From: SIG565 sp045613385
Lineage (GTDB): Bacteria; Bacillota; Clostridia; Oscillospirales; Acutalibacteraceae
DNA: 64,000 nt
Reading direction: 5' to 3'
NCBI GenBank assembly: GCA_045613385.1
Contig: JAZLAW010000008.1
Coordinates: 16,856-80,855 of the forward strand
Under the pieces are notes generated by a model. That model saw only the letters and a list, made by a program, of their open reading frames with translations. It was not told the DNA's origin and searched no databases. Positions 15,877-24,116 of this stretch are shown one piece after another (the first letter of the stretch is position 1; each line of letters starts with the position of its first letter). The translations under genes and the position numbers were made by a program.

Positions 15877-17178
15877 TTATTTTTCATTAAGAGCTGCGAT
15901 ACCGGGAAGAACCTTGCCTTCGAGGAATTCGAGCGAAGCGCCGCCGCCTGTAGAAATATGAGTCATCTTATCAGCGTATCCGAGCTTCTGAACTGCAGCC
16001 GCAGAGTCCCCGCCGCCGATAATGGAGATAGCGCCTGATTCAGCTACTGCTTTAGCAACAGACTCTGTACCTGAAGCAAAATTTTTCCACTCAGATACAC
16101 CCATCGGTCCGTTCCAGATAACAGTTCCTGCATTCTTAACTGCATCTGCAAATAAAACTTCAGTCTTAGGACCAATATCGAGTCCCATCCAACCTTCCGG
16201 AATAGCATAAGAATCAACTATCTGTGATTCGGTATTTTCATCATATTCACGGCCAAGTCTGTTATCAATCGGAAGCAAGAACTTAACGCCCTTAGCTTCT
16301 GCCTTTTTAATAAGACTGTCTGCCAGTTCTATCTTGTCTTCTTCACAGAGAGATGTACCTACTGCATAACCCTTTGCACGGAAGAATGTATAAGCCATAC
16401 CGCCGCCGATAATGAGTGTATCAACCTTTTCGATAAGGTTTTCGATGACACCGATTTTATCACTAACCTTAGCACCGCCGAGGATTGCAACGAAAGGACG
16501 TGCCGGGTCTTCGAGAGCCTTGCCCATTACGCTGATTTCCTTCTGGATAAGATAACCGCAAACTGCAGGTAAATAATCAGCAACACCTGTAGTTGAAGCG
16601 TGTGCACGGTGTGCAGTACCGAAAGCATCATTAACAAAAATTTCTGCCAAAGAAGCGAGTTCTTTTGCAAAAGCGGCATCATTTTTGGTTTCTCTCGCAT
16701 CAAAACGAACGTTTTCAATTAAAACTGCTTCACCATTATTTAAAGCAGCTGCCTTAGCCTTAGCATCTGCCCCGATAATATCGGCTGCAAATGTAACCTT
16801 ATCACCGAGTAATTCATTCAAACGGTCTGCAACAGGTTTTAATGTAAATTTCTGTGCATCTTCTTCTGCAGCTTTTTTAAGATACTTTTCGGTAGCAGCT
16901 GCTCTCTCATTTTCGGGGAGAGCTTCTACAGCCTTCTTCTCCTTCTTGGAAAGACCGAAGCCTTCTGTAAAGATGCTGTGCGGTTTACCCATATGTGAGC
17001 AAAGAATAACTTTTGCACCGTTGTCAAGCAAATACTTGATTGTGGGTAATGCACCGATAATTCTCTTATCATCGGCAATTTTGCCATCCTTCATAGGTAC
17101 GTTGAAATCGCAACGAACAAGTACACGTTTGCCCTGTACTGCGATATCTTCAACTGTCTTTTTGTTGAGCGCGTTCAT
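15877..17178 (-). CDS. pgk: Phosphoglycerate kinase with an extra charged insertion
   Basis: A 433-residue enzyme that makes ATP from 1,3-bisphosphoglycerate. RCDFNVPM near the start, RAHASTTGVA and the C-terminal GGGDSAAAV and STGGGASLEFLEG are family hallmarks. It is about 35 residues longer than the common 395: residues about 68-108, after SHMGKP, hold a lysine/glutamate-rich insertion before the usual FTLKPVADRL. ATG 17178 is preceded by GGAAGGAAG. First gene of the pgk-tpiA-gpmI run, with its own promoter. No gapA adjoins. Confidence 0.95.
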   Translation of the reverse strand: MNALNKKTVEDIAVQGKRVLVRCDFNVPMKDGKIADDKRIIGALPTIKYLLDNGAKVILCSHMGKPHSIFTEGFGLSKKEKKAVEALPENERAAATEKYLKKAAEEDAQKFTLKPVADRLNELLGDKVTFAADIIGADAKAKAAALNNGEAVLIENVRFDARETKNDAAFAKELASLAEIFVNDAFGTAHRAHASTTGVADYLPAVCGYLIQKEISVMGKALEDPARPFVAILGGAKVSDKIGVIENLIEKVDTLIIGGGMAYTFFRAKGYAVGTSLCEEDKIELADSLIKKAEAKGVKFLLPIDNRLGREYDENTESQIVDSYAIPEGWMGLDIGPKTEVLFADAVKNAGTVIWNGPMGVSEWKNFASGTESVAKAVAESGAISIIGGGDSAAAVQKLGYADKMTHISTGGGASLEFLEGKVLPGIAALNEK

Positions 17179-17220
17179 TAAAATCTTCCTTCCGTTTTTT
17201 GTTAAAAATTTTACAATCTT

Positions 17221-17248
17221 ATTGTATCACAAATTTGCAAATTTTCAA
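17221..17248 (-). promoter_or_regulatory. Promoter of pgk
   Basis: Minus strand TTGAAA (17248-17243), 16-base spacer, TACAAT (17226-17221). The trmL gene upstream has no clear terminator, so read-through is also possible. Confidence 0.6.
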
Positions 17249-17292
17249 CATTTTTTATACAATTTATATATTATTATATTATATTACTCTTT

Positions 17293-17787
17293 TTACCATT
17301 TATAATTGTGCAACTGACCGAAATTCTGAAGTTCGGGATAATCCCACTGTCTTAAAACTTCGTAAACACCTATTGCCACAGAGTTTGATAAATTAAGGCT
17401 ACGGGCATCGTTTATCATAGGTATCCTGACACATTTTTCACGATTTTTAAGCAGTAATTCTTCCGGTAAACCTTTAGTTTCTTTCCCGAAAAGCAAATAG
17501 CAGTTATCCGGATATTCTATATCGGTGTGTTTATGAAGAGCCTTGGTGGTAAAGAAGAAAAACTCTCCTTCGTTTTTCTTAAAAAACTCATCAATATCAT
17601 TATAATAGGTTATGTCGAGATACTGCCAATAATCAAGCCCTGCCCTTTTAAGTTTTTTATCATCAATTTTAAATCCCATAGGTCCTACAAGGTGTAGCCT
17701 TGCCCCGGTTGCAGCGCAGGTACGCGCAACATTTCCTGTGTTTTGCGGTATTTCAGGCTCGACCATAACTATATTTATCTTTGCCAT
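17293..17787 (-). CDS. trmL: tRNA (cytidine/uridine-34-2'-O)-methyltransferase TrmL
   Basis: A 164-residue SPOUT-fold enzyme that methylates the wobble ribose of some leucine tRNAs using S-adenosylmethionine. The N-terminal EPEIPQNTGNVARTCAATG and the C-terminal knot motifs LLFGKETKGLPEEL and RSLNLSNSVAIGVYE are characteristic, and the length is typical of TrmL rather than the longer SpoU/TrmH types. ATG 17787 is preceded by AGGGG about eight bases upstream. It is transcribed divergently from the membrane protein gene at 17902. Confidence 0.93.
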   Translation of the reverse strand: MAKINIVMVEPEIPQNTGNVARTCAATGARLHLVGPMGFKIDDKKLKRAGLDYWQYLDITYYNDIDEFFKKNEGEFFFFTTKALHKHTDIEYPDNCYLLFGKETKGLPEELLLKNREKCVRIPMINDARSLNLSNSVAIGVYEVLRQWDYPELQNFGQLHNYKW

Positions 17788-17818
17788 ATTGACATCCCCT
17801 AACTAAATTCTACCTGTA

Positions 17819-17870
17819 ATTATACCTTTTTAAAAACGGGCTTGTCAAGTATGGCTTTAGACTGTATAAT
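17819..17870. promoter_or_regulatory. Divergent promoters sharing one -35 region
   Basis: Leftward: TTGACA (17848-17843), 18-base spacer, TATAAT (17824-17819), for trmL. Rightward: TTGTCA (17842-17847), 17-base spacer, TATAAT (17865-17870), for the membrane protein gene. The two -35 hexamers overlap almost completely, because CTTGTCAAG is palindromic. Confidence 0.7.
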
Positions 17871-17901
17871 AGGTAATATAAAATGAAAACGGAGAATAAA
17901 A

Positions 17902-18462
17902 ATGAAATTCAAACAGAATATATTGAACTTAACACTGGATTATCAGCACAAAAGGGGTATAACCTATCCTAAAACCGATGAACGCACATACCGTAATTTG
18001 CGCACCTGCTACATTATTGGCTTTGTTTATCAGACAATTTTTATGTTCCTTTTGATATACGGACAGGCAGCCACCGGATATTTAACCGGCAACAGTATTT
18101 TCACAGCAGCAATAATTTCCTTCGGCTTCTTTACTGCCGCTTTTGTACTTATGTTTTTCAAGCTTGATATAATTTCGCTCCCTCTTAATATTTTAGGCAC
18201 TGTATTTTTATGGCCTATAATGAAAGAAGTTCTTTTCCTTTCAGGTGTTTTCTTTATCAAGGGCACGTTCTATGTCAAGCACTTAATTCCGCTTGTTCTG
18301 ATTTTCCTACCATCAATCTGGATGAGCATCATTTCAACCCGTGAGCGCCATATCATAAAGCGCGACTACAAATTTATTATGAATAAACTCTACACTAAGC
18401 ACCACACAGAAGAGATGGATGACAATGAATGGGAAGAATTTATAGATAATTATAAAGCATAA
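17902..18462 (+). CDS. Unknown membrane protein with four hydrophobic segments
   Basis: A 186-residue protein with hydrophobic stretches at about residues 35-55, 63-85, 90-112 and 122-142, a basic stretch (RERHIIKRDYK) and an acidic cytoplasmic tail (EEMDDNEWEEF). I recognise no family. ATG 17902 follows GGAG by eight bases. It has its own promoter and terminator and converges on dnaJ. No function can be proposed. Confidence 0.75.
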   Translation: MKFKQNILNLTLDYQHKRGITYPKTDERTYRNLRTCYIIGFVYQTIFMFLLIYGQAATGYLTGNSIFTAAIISFGFFTAAFVLMFFKLDIISLPLNILGTVFLWPIMKEVLFLSGVFFIKGTFYVKHLIPLVLIFLPSIWMSIISTRERHIIKRDYKFIMNKLYTKHHTEEMDDNEWEEFIDNYKA

Positions 18463-18463
18463 A

Positions 18464-18491
18464 AAAACGCGTCCTTTGGACGCGTTTTTTT
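18464..18491. terminator. Bidirectional terminator between the membrane protein gene and dnaJ
   Basis: AACGCGTCC / GGACGCGTT stem with TTT loop, flanked by A- and T-runs on both sides. The dnaJ stop lies in the T-run. Confidence 0.88.
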
Positions 18492-19650
18492 AATCGAATA
18501 AATCTTTTATTTTATCTGCAAAAGAACGCTTTTTATTATAATTCTTATCGTTTGATATTTTATCAAATTCCTTAAGTCTCTCCTTTTGCTCTTTATTAAG
18601 GTTCTTAGGTACTTCTACTACCACCCTTACATACTGGTCGCCACGTCCTGAATAACGAAGGCGTTGTATACCTTTACCTTTGAGTTTGAATTCATCACCC
18701 GGTTGTGTGCCTTCGTGTATTGTGAATTTAACCTTACCGTCAAGTGTCGGCACAGTGATTTCTGCGCCAAGCGCCGCCTGTGTAAAGGTAATAGGAATTT
18801 CACAGAAAACGTCATATCCGTCGCGCTCAAAAATCGGGTGGGGGCGTACGGTAACATTAATATGCAAATCTCCGTCAGGGGCACCGTTTACACCGGCATC
18901 TCCGCCGCCACGCATATTTATTACCTGAGAATCATCTATACCGGCCGGTATTTCCACTTCCCTTTCGAGCGTATGCCTTATCCTACCCTTGCCAAGACAC
19001 GTGCGGCAGGGTTTTTCTATTATTTTACCCTTGCCTTGACAGTTCTGACAGGGTTGTTGAGTCTGCATAGCGCCAAAAGGAGTACGCTGTACCGTTGTTA
19101 CATAACCGCTGCCCTTACAGTTAGGACAGGTTTTAGGTGTTGTTCCCTTTTCACAACCCGTACCGCCACAGTCGGTACAATTATCGATTTTTGTTACCTT
19201 GATTTTCTTGTTACAACCCTTTGCGGCTTCTTCAAATGAAATAATAACATTGGCCGCTGTATCTGCACCGCGGCGCGGCGCATTGGGATTACGGCGCGAT
19301 GAACTGCCACCGCCACCGAAGAACGAACCGAATATATCCCCAAGGTCACCAAAGTCACCAAAACCGCCAAAGCCACCGAAACCGCTGCCATATCCGCCTT
19401 GACCCGCACCGAAGTTAGGGTCAACACCCGCATGGCCGAACTGGTCGTATCTGGCGCGTTTTTCCTTATCCGATAACACCTCGTATGCTTCGTTGACTTC
19501 CTTGAATTTCTTTTCTGCTGCCGCATCCCCCGGGTTTAAGTCGGGATGATACTTTTTGGCGGCTTTTCTGTATGCTTTCTTAAGGTCGTTTTCATCAACC
19601 GATTTATCGACACCTAAGACCTCATAATAGTCTCTTTTTTCGTCTGCCAC
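18490..19650 (-). CDS. dnaJ: Chaperone DnaJ (Hsp40)
   Basis: A 386-residue co-chaperone that delivers unfolded proteins to DnaK and stimulates its ATPase. It has the N-terminal J domain with HPD (KKYHPDLNPGD), a Gly/Phe-rich linker (about residues 75-115), four CxxCxGxG zinc repeats (about 150-215) and C-terminal substrate domains. It starts at GTG 19650, with AGGAG seven bases upstream. Last gene of hrcA-grpE-dnaK-dnaJ, 68 bases after dnaK with a hairpin between. Confidence 0.96.
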   Translation of the reverse strand: MADEKRDYYEVLGVDKSVDENDLKKAYRKAAKKYHPDLNPGDAAAEKKFKEVNEAYEVLSDKEKRARYDQFGHAGVDPNFGAGQGGYGSGFGGFGGFGDFGDLGDIFGSFFGGGGSSSRRNPNAPRRGADTAANVIISFEEAAKGCNKKIKVTKIDNCTDCGGTGCEKGTTPKTCPNCKGSGYVTTVQRTPFGAMQTQQPCQNCQGKGKIIEKPCRTCLGKGRIRHTLEREVEIPAGIDDSQVINMRGGGDAGVNGAPDGDLHINVTVRPHPIFERDGYDVFCEIPITFTQAALGAEITVPTLDGKVKFTIHEGTQPGDEFKLKGKGIQRLRYSGRGDQYVRVVVEVPKNLNKEQKERLKEFDKISNDKNYNKKRSFADKIKDLFD

Positions 19651-19689
19651 AGTTATTCTCCTGCTAAATACTCATTTGTGATATGTATA

Positions 19690-19712
19690 GGGGAGAGTGT
19701 TGCTCTCCCCTT
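19690..19712 (-). promoter_or_regulatory. Intergenic hairpin between dnaK and dnaJ
   Basis: Stem GGGGAGAG (19690-19697) / CTCTCCCC (19703-19710) in the spacer, without a T-run on the minus strand. It may stabilise the dnaK mRNA or lower dnaJ expression relative to dnaK. Confidence 0.5.
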
Positions 19713-19718
19713 CTTTAA

Positions 19719-21548
19719 TTATTTGTTTTCGTCAACATCAGTGAAATCGGCATCGTAAACATTGTTATCCGACGCAGCGCCGTCCGGAGCTGTGCCATTT
19801 GCCGCATTAGCTTCACTTGCTGCTTTGTAAAGCTTCTCACTGATAGCGTAAATTTCTTTCTGTAACTCTTCCTGCTTTGCCTTGATAGCTTCGATATCTT
19901 CACCCTTTAATGCTTCCTTCAAAGCTTCCTTCGCAGCTTCAATCTTACCTTTTTCTTCTTCAGTAATCTTGTCGCCCATTTCAGAAATTGTCTTTTCGGT
20001 CTGATAAATCATCTGGTCAGCACCGTTGCGGATGTCAATATCTTCGCGGCGCTTCTTATCTTCTGCAGCATACTGTTCTGCTTCTTTAACTGCCTTATCA
20101 ATATCTTCTTTAGACATATTGGTAGAAGCGGTGATAGTTATATCATTTTCTTTGCCTGTGCCAAGGTCTTTTGCCGATACGTGAACAATGCCGTTAGCAT
20201 CAATATCAAAGGTAACTTCAATCTGGGGAATTCCGCGCGGAGCGGGAGCTATTCCATCAAGGTGGAATACACCGAGTGTTTTGTTATCCTTAGCAAATTC
20301 GCGCTCACCCTGTAATACATGTACTTCAACCGAAGTCTGACCGTCGGCTGCAGTAGAGAATATCTGGCTCTTTTTAGCCGGAATTGTAGTGTTGCGTTCA
20401 ATAACCTTTGTTGAAACGCCACCCATTGTCTCAATACCGAGTGACAACGGAGTAACATCCAAAAGGAGAAGTCCCTTAACGTCACCGCCAAGTACACCGC
20501 CCTGAAGTGCGGCACCGAGTGCTACACATTCATCGGGGTTGATACCCTTAAAGGGTTCTGCGCCCATAAAGTTTTTAACGGCTTCCTGAACGGCAGGGAT
20601 ACGTGAAGAACCGCCCACCATAAGAACCTTGTGAATTTCGTTTTTATTAAGACCCGAGTCGCTGAGAGCCTGGCGTACCGGTCCCATAGTGGCTTCTACC
20701 AAGTCTGCTGTGAGTTCGTTGAACTTAGCGCGGGAAAGTGTTGTTTCGAAATGCTTAGGACCTGTAGCATCAGCGGTAATAAACGGAAGATTGATGTCTG
20801 CCTGTGTCATACCGGACAAGTCAATTTTAGCTTTTTCAGATGCTTCCTTAACACGTTGCATTGCCATTTTATCATTTGATAAATCAATGCCACTCTCAGC
20901 CTTGAACTGAGCAACAACCCAGTCCATAATGCGTTTATCGAAATCATCACCACCAAGGCGGTTGTTACCGGCAGTAGCCAAAACTTCCTGTACACCGTCA
21001 CCCATTTCAATAATGGATACGTCGAATGTACCGCCGCCCAAGTCGTATACCATAACCTTCTGGTCGTTATCCTTATCAATACCGTAAGCCAAAGCTGCAG
21101 CTGTAGGCTCGTTTATAATACGCTTAACTTCAAGACCTGCGATTTTACCCGCATCCTTGGTAGCCTGACGCTGAGCATCGGTAAAGTAAGCAGGAACGGT
21201 GATAACCGCTTCCGATACAGTAGTACCGAGATATGCTTCGGCATCTGCCTTTAATTTCTGCAAAATGATTGCGGAAATTTCCTGTGGGGTATAACCCTTA
21301 CCATCAATATCCACAGTGTAGGAAGTACCCATTTCACGTTTGATTGAACTGATTGTACGGTCGGGGTTGGTGATAGCCTGACGCTTTGCCACCTGTCCTA
21401 CCATACGTTCACCTGTTTTTGAGAAAGCAACAACACTCGGTGTTGTTCTGCCGCCTTCTGCATTGGCAATAACCACCGCTTCGCCGCCTTCCATAACGGC
21501 TACGCAAGAGTTTGTTGTACCTAAGTCAATACCAATAATTTTTCCCAT
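19719..21548 (-). CDS. dnaK: Chaperone DnaK (Hsp70)
   Basis: A 609-residue ATP-driven chaperone. GIDLGTTNSCVAV at the start, VYDLGGGTFDVSI and the phosphate loop near VMVGGSSRIPAV define the actin-like ATPase domain. The linker region (LLLDVTPLSLGIET) leads to the substrate-binding domain and helical lid, and the end is an acidic tail (DADFTDVDENK), as usual. ATG 21548 has AGGAG upstream. Controlled with hrcA and grpE by the CIRCE operator. Confidence 0.97.
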   Translation of the reverse strand: MGKIIGIDLGTTNSCVAVMEGGEAVVIANAEGGRTTPSVVAFSKTGERMVGQVAKRQAITNPDRTISSIKREMGTSYTVDIDGKGYTPQEISAIILQKLKADAEAYLGTTVSEAVITVPAYFTDAQRQATKDAGKIAGLEVKRIINEPTAAALAYGIDKDNDQKVMVYDLGGGTFDVSIIEMGDGVQEVLATAGNNRLGGDDFDKRIMDWVVAQFKAESGIDLSNDKMAMQRVKEASEKAKIDLSGMTQADINLPFITADATGPKHFETTLSRAKFNELTADLVEATMGPVRQALSDSGLNKNEIHKVLMVGGSSRIPAVQEAVKNFMGAEPFKGINPDECVALGAALQGGVLGGDVKGLLLLDVTPLSLGIETMGGVSTKVIERNTTIPAKKSQIFSTAADGQTSVEVHVLQGEREFAKDNKTLGVFHLDGIAPAPRGIPQIEVTFDIDANGIVHVSAKDLGTGKENDITITASTNMSKEDIDKAVKEAEQYAAEDKKRREDIDIRNGADQMIYQTEKTISEMGDKITEEEKGKIEAAKEALKEALKGEDIEAIKAKQEELQKEIYAISEKLYKAASEANAANGTAPDGAASDNNVYDADFTDVDENK

Positions 21549-21586
21549 AATAATAATCTCCTATTAAAAAATATTTTTTATATATG

Positions 21587-22066
21587 TTAATTTGCAACCT
21601 TTACCATAGCAGGGCGGATGACTGTCTCACCAATTTTATAGCCCTGTTGTAAAACTTCTGCAACAACATTTTCTTCAAAATTCTCATCTTCTATATGCAT
21701 CACTGCATCGTGCAATGACGGGTCGAACTTATCACCCGCGTTTGCAAGTGGCACTATGCCGATGCTTTCCGATAAAGATAAAAACTGCTTTACTATAAGT
21801 TCTATACCCTTAATATACTCAGGGTTGTCACTATCCATACCAACTGTTCTGCCTATGTTGTCAATAACAGGTAACAGTTTTTTTACAACGTCCGCCTTGG
21901 CATATTCGCCGACGCTTAACTTTTCGCGGTCGGTCCTTTTTTTGTAGTTATCGAATTCTGCCGCGGTACGAAGCAATAAATTATGTTCTTCTTCAAGTTT
22001 CGTCTTTAAAGCTTTGATTTCTTCATCCTTTTTGTTTTTTCGCGGCTTCTTTTCCTGTTCTTCCAT
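21587..22066 (-). CDS. grpE: Nucleotide exchange factor GrpE
   Basis: A 159-residue co-chaperone that releases ADP from DnaK. A lysine/glutamate-rich coiled-coil N-terminus leads to LLRTAAEFDNYKKRTDREK, the family hallmark. The C-terminal beta domain has HDAVMHIED and VLQQGYKIGETVIRPAMVKVA. ATG 22066 lies two bases after the hrcA stop, indicating coupled translation. Confidence 0.95.
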   Translation of the reverse strand: MEEQEKKPRKNKKDEEIKALKTKLEEEHNLLLRTAAEFDNYKKRTDREKLSVGEYAKADVVKKLLPVIDNIGRTVGMDSDNPEYIKGIELIVKQFLSLSESIGIVPLANAGDKFDPSLHDAVMHIEDENFEENVVAEVLQQGYKIGETVIRPAMVKVAN

Positions 22067-22068
22067 TT

Positions 22069-23121
22069 TTACAGCTCCTCCATATTTTTAAAGGTTTCGG
22101 TGAGTAAAGAGTCCATTCGTTTAGCGGTATACTCTATGCTTGGAATAATCTGCTCATACGACATTCTCGTAGGACCTATAACACCCACACAACCTGTATT
22201 TTTTTCACCTGCATTGTATTTTGCAAATATAATGCTTGACGGCGCAAGTACGCTATACATAGTGTCTTTCCCGAATATTACACCGACTCGCGATGTATCA
22301 TCCAGCAAAATTGACATAAGCGTATCTCTACTGCCAAGAAGCGAAATTATTTTATCAGCATCACCTTTTTCAAGTCCCATAGTAAACAGATTAGTCTGTC
22401 CCGCCATACTGACATTCGTATTGTTTATATCGCTAATCATATCAAACAGACTTGATAAAAGCGGCATAAGTGATAATGCATCCATCCCCGCCGCTATGTA
22501 AATTCCCTGTTGTGCCGCAGGAGACAATTCTTCAAGACTGCGTTTTAAAATTTTGTCACCGACTAATTTATCGAATCTTGCAACAAACTGGGCATCAAGA
22601 ACGGTCGGCACCGATACGAGTCGGCTACGGGAACGGCCATCGGTTGTAATTAATATAAGCATTGCCGAACGGCTACCCATTTTAAAAAGTTCTACGCGCT
22701 TCACCCGTGGCCCTTTAGCCGATATATTGGTAACAAGACTTGGCAGCCCTGTAATATCGCTCAAAACCTTACAGGCTATGTCCGGCATTTTCTCGGGGTC
22801 ACAGTTAGATGGGGATAATGCCGCATCAATATACTGTTTATGTTCGGGATTTACCGCATCGTGATTCATTAGGGATTCAATATAAAGTTTATATCCAAGT
22901 GCGGTCGGTACACGACCTGCCGAAGTATGCGGTTGCTCGAGAAAGCCCATATCACAAAGTGCACTCATCTCATTTCTGAGCGTTGCGCTTGATGGCGCAT
23001 TTTCCAGAATATCACAAAGAATTTTTGAGCCAATCGGCTCACCTGATGCAATATGCAGCTTAACGATAGCTGTGAGTATCGCCCTTTTTCTCTGACTTAA
23101 TTCCAAATCCGCACCACCCAT
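22069..23121 (-). CDS. hrcA: Heat-shock repressor HrcA
   Basis: A 350-residue repressor that binds CIRCE and is kept active by GroEL. It has an N-terminal winged helix (SQRKRAILTAIVKLHIASGEPIGSKIL, then SSATLRNEMSALCDMGFLEQPHTSAGRVPT), a central domain and a C-terminal segment with VGVIGPTRMSYEQIIPSIEY. The start shown is ATG 23121. A TTG at 23106, preceded by GGTGG and giving the common LELSQRKR start, is an equally good choice. It is autoregulated: CIRCE lies ten bases upstream. Confidence 0.95.
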   Translation of the reverse strand: MGGADLELSQRKRAILTAIVKLHIASGEPIGSKILCDILENAPSSATLRNEMSALCDMGFLEQPHTSAGRVPTALGYKLYIESLMNHDAVNPEHKQYIDAALSPSNCDPEKMPDIACKVLSDITGLPSLVTNISAKGPRVKRVELFKMGSRSAMLILITTDGRSRSRLVSVPTVLDAQFVARFDKLVGDKILKRSLEELSPAAQQGIYIAAGMDALSLMPLLSSLFDMISDINNTNVSMAGQTNLFTMGLEKGDADKIISLLGSRDTLMSILLDDTSRVGVIFGKDTMYSVLAPSSIIFAKYNAGEKNTGCVGVIGPTRMSYEQIIPSIEYTAKRMDSLLTETFKNMEEL

Positions 23122-23130
23122 CTTTTAAGA

Positions 23131-23157
23131 TTAGCACTCTGCACTGTCGAGTGCTAA
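23131..23157 (-). promoter_or_regulatory. CIRCE operator (HrcA binding site)
   Basis: Perfect TTAGCACTC - nine bases - GAGTGCTAA. It lies between the promoter and hrcA, so bound HrcA blocks transcription of hrcA-grpE-dnaK-dnaJ. Only this one copy is seen in the window. Confidence 0.98.
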
Positions 23158-23164
23158 CAATTTC

Positions 23165-23192
23165 ATTATAACCAAAATTTCACAAAAGTCAA
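23165..23192 (-). promoter_or_regulatory. Promoter of the hrcA operon
   Basis: Minus strand TTGACT (23192-23187), 16-base spacer, TATAAT (23170-23165). Transcription would start at about 23158, at the edge of CIRCE. Confidence 0.8.
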
Positions 23193-23285
23193 TACATTTT
23201 TGAAAAATTTTTTGACTTTTACTGACCTTTAAATTAAAACAATGGTATATTCTCTGAAAAGTGGCACAAAATACCTTAAAAGAAG

Positions 23286-23936
23286 GTGTTTATTATTAAA
23301 AAGTTTTTAAGTGTTTTTCTGATTTTTTCGGTTTTTTTATTCAGCCTTTCTCCTTTTTGTTCTGCTTTTTCAAAATTCGGCTCACGCGGAGAAGAAGTAC
23401 GGGCTATACAAATAAAACTGTCTTCGCTCGGTTACTATAATGGCAGTATAGATGGTATATATGGCTCGGCAACCGAAAAGGCGGTGAGGCAATTTCAATA
23501 CGATAACTCCCTTGTCTCTGACGGAATAGCAGGAGATAAAACCTTAGCAGCACTCGGTATCAATGGTACAGATGTCGGATACTCTTCTTCAGATTATCTT
23601 TTACTCGCCAGACTTATTTCCGCCGAAGCGCGCGGAGAGAGTTATTTAGGACAGGTTGCTGTCGGCGCTGTAGTGCTTAACCGGGTAGAGCACCCCTCCT
23701 TCCCCGATACAATTTCAGGTGTCATATACGAAAGAGGTGCTTTTTCCTGCCTATATGATGGGCAGTTCGATAAACCCGTCAGTGAACAGGCCTATGCCGC
23801 CGCGCGTGATGCGCTAAACGGTATGGACCCAAGTGGCGGTGCTATTTACTACTTTAACCCTAAGACTGCCACAAACAAATGGATTTGGTCGCGACCGGCC
23901 ATCACAACAATCGGTAACCATATATTTTGCGCTTAA
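23286..23936 (+). CDS. sleB: Spore cortex-lytic enzyme SleB
   Basis: A 216-residue secreted lytic transglycosylase needed to degrade the spore cortex at germination. It has a signal peptide (hydrophobic about residues 6-24, then CSAF), a peptidoglycan-binding domain (about 30-85, two repeats around LSSLGYYNGSIDGIYGSAT) and a Hydrolase_2 domain with catalytic glutamate in ARLISAEARGE. Start choice is odd: GTG 23286 sits inside the ribosome site AGAAGG, while an in-frame ATT at 23295 has ideal spacing and would give a normal KKFLSVFLIF signal start. It marks the organism as a spore former. Confidence 0.92.
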   Translation: MFIIKKFLSVFLIFSVFLFSLSPFCSAFSKFGSRGEEVRAIQIKLSSLGYYNGSIDGIYGSATEKAVRQFQYDNSLVSDGIAGDKTLAALGINGTDVGYSSSDYLLLARLISAEARGESYLGQVAVGAVVLNRVEHPSFPDTISGVIYERGAFSCLYDGQFDKPVSEQAYAAARDALNGMDPSGGAIYYFNPKTATNKWIWSRPAITTIGNHIFCA

Positions 23937-23966
23937 AAAAAAGAGAGCCGAAGCTCTCTTTTTTAT
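23937..23966. terminator. Bidirectional terminator between sleB and the OadG-like gene
   Basis: AAGAGAGC / GCTCTCTT stem with CGAA loop and flanking A/T runs. Confidence 0.85.
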
Positions 23967-24094
23967 TTTTTACTTGAGAATATTTTATTAAGCGCCACTG
24001 TTGCAAAAATTATTACGCCCATTACTATGAGTATTGACAACATTCCGGTACCCATATATGAAAGGTTTGTTATAAAATTATTAGGTTCAAACAT
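23963..24094 (-). CDS. OadG-like small membrane subunit
   Basis: A 43-residue protein starting at ATG 24094 with AAGGAG at a good distance, ending at TAA 23965-23963. It has one transmembrane segment (about residues 15-36) with GTGMLSILIVMGVIIFATVALNKIF split around it, which resembles the gamma subunit of sodium-pumping decarboxylases. It follows oadB by 22 bases on the same strand. In such pumps gamma anchors the soluble carboxyltransferase to the membrane beta subunit. It is shorter than classical OadG because the soluble tail is missing. Confidence 0.6.
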   Translation of the reverse strand: MFEPNNFITNLSYMGTGMLSILIVMGVIIFATVALNKIFSSKK

Positions 24095-24116
24095 TTAAAT
24101 TCTCCTTACATTTATA

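Noticed and set aside
16685..17305. 206-codon plus-strand frame opposite pgk
   Set aside because: Antisense shadow of pgk; serine/alanine-rich composition typical of a mirror frame.
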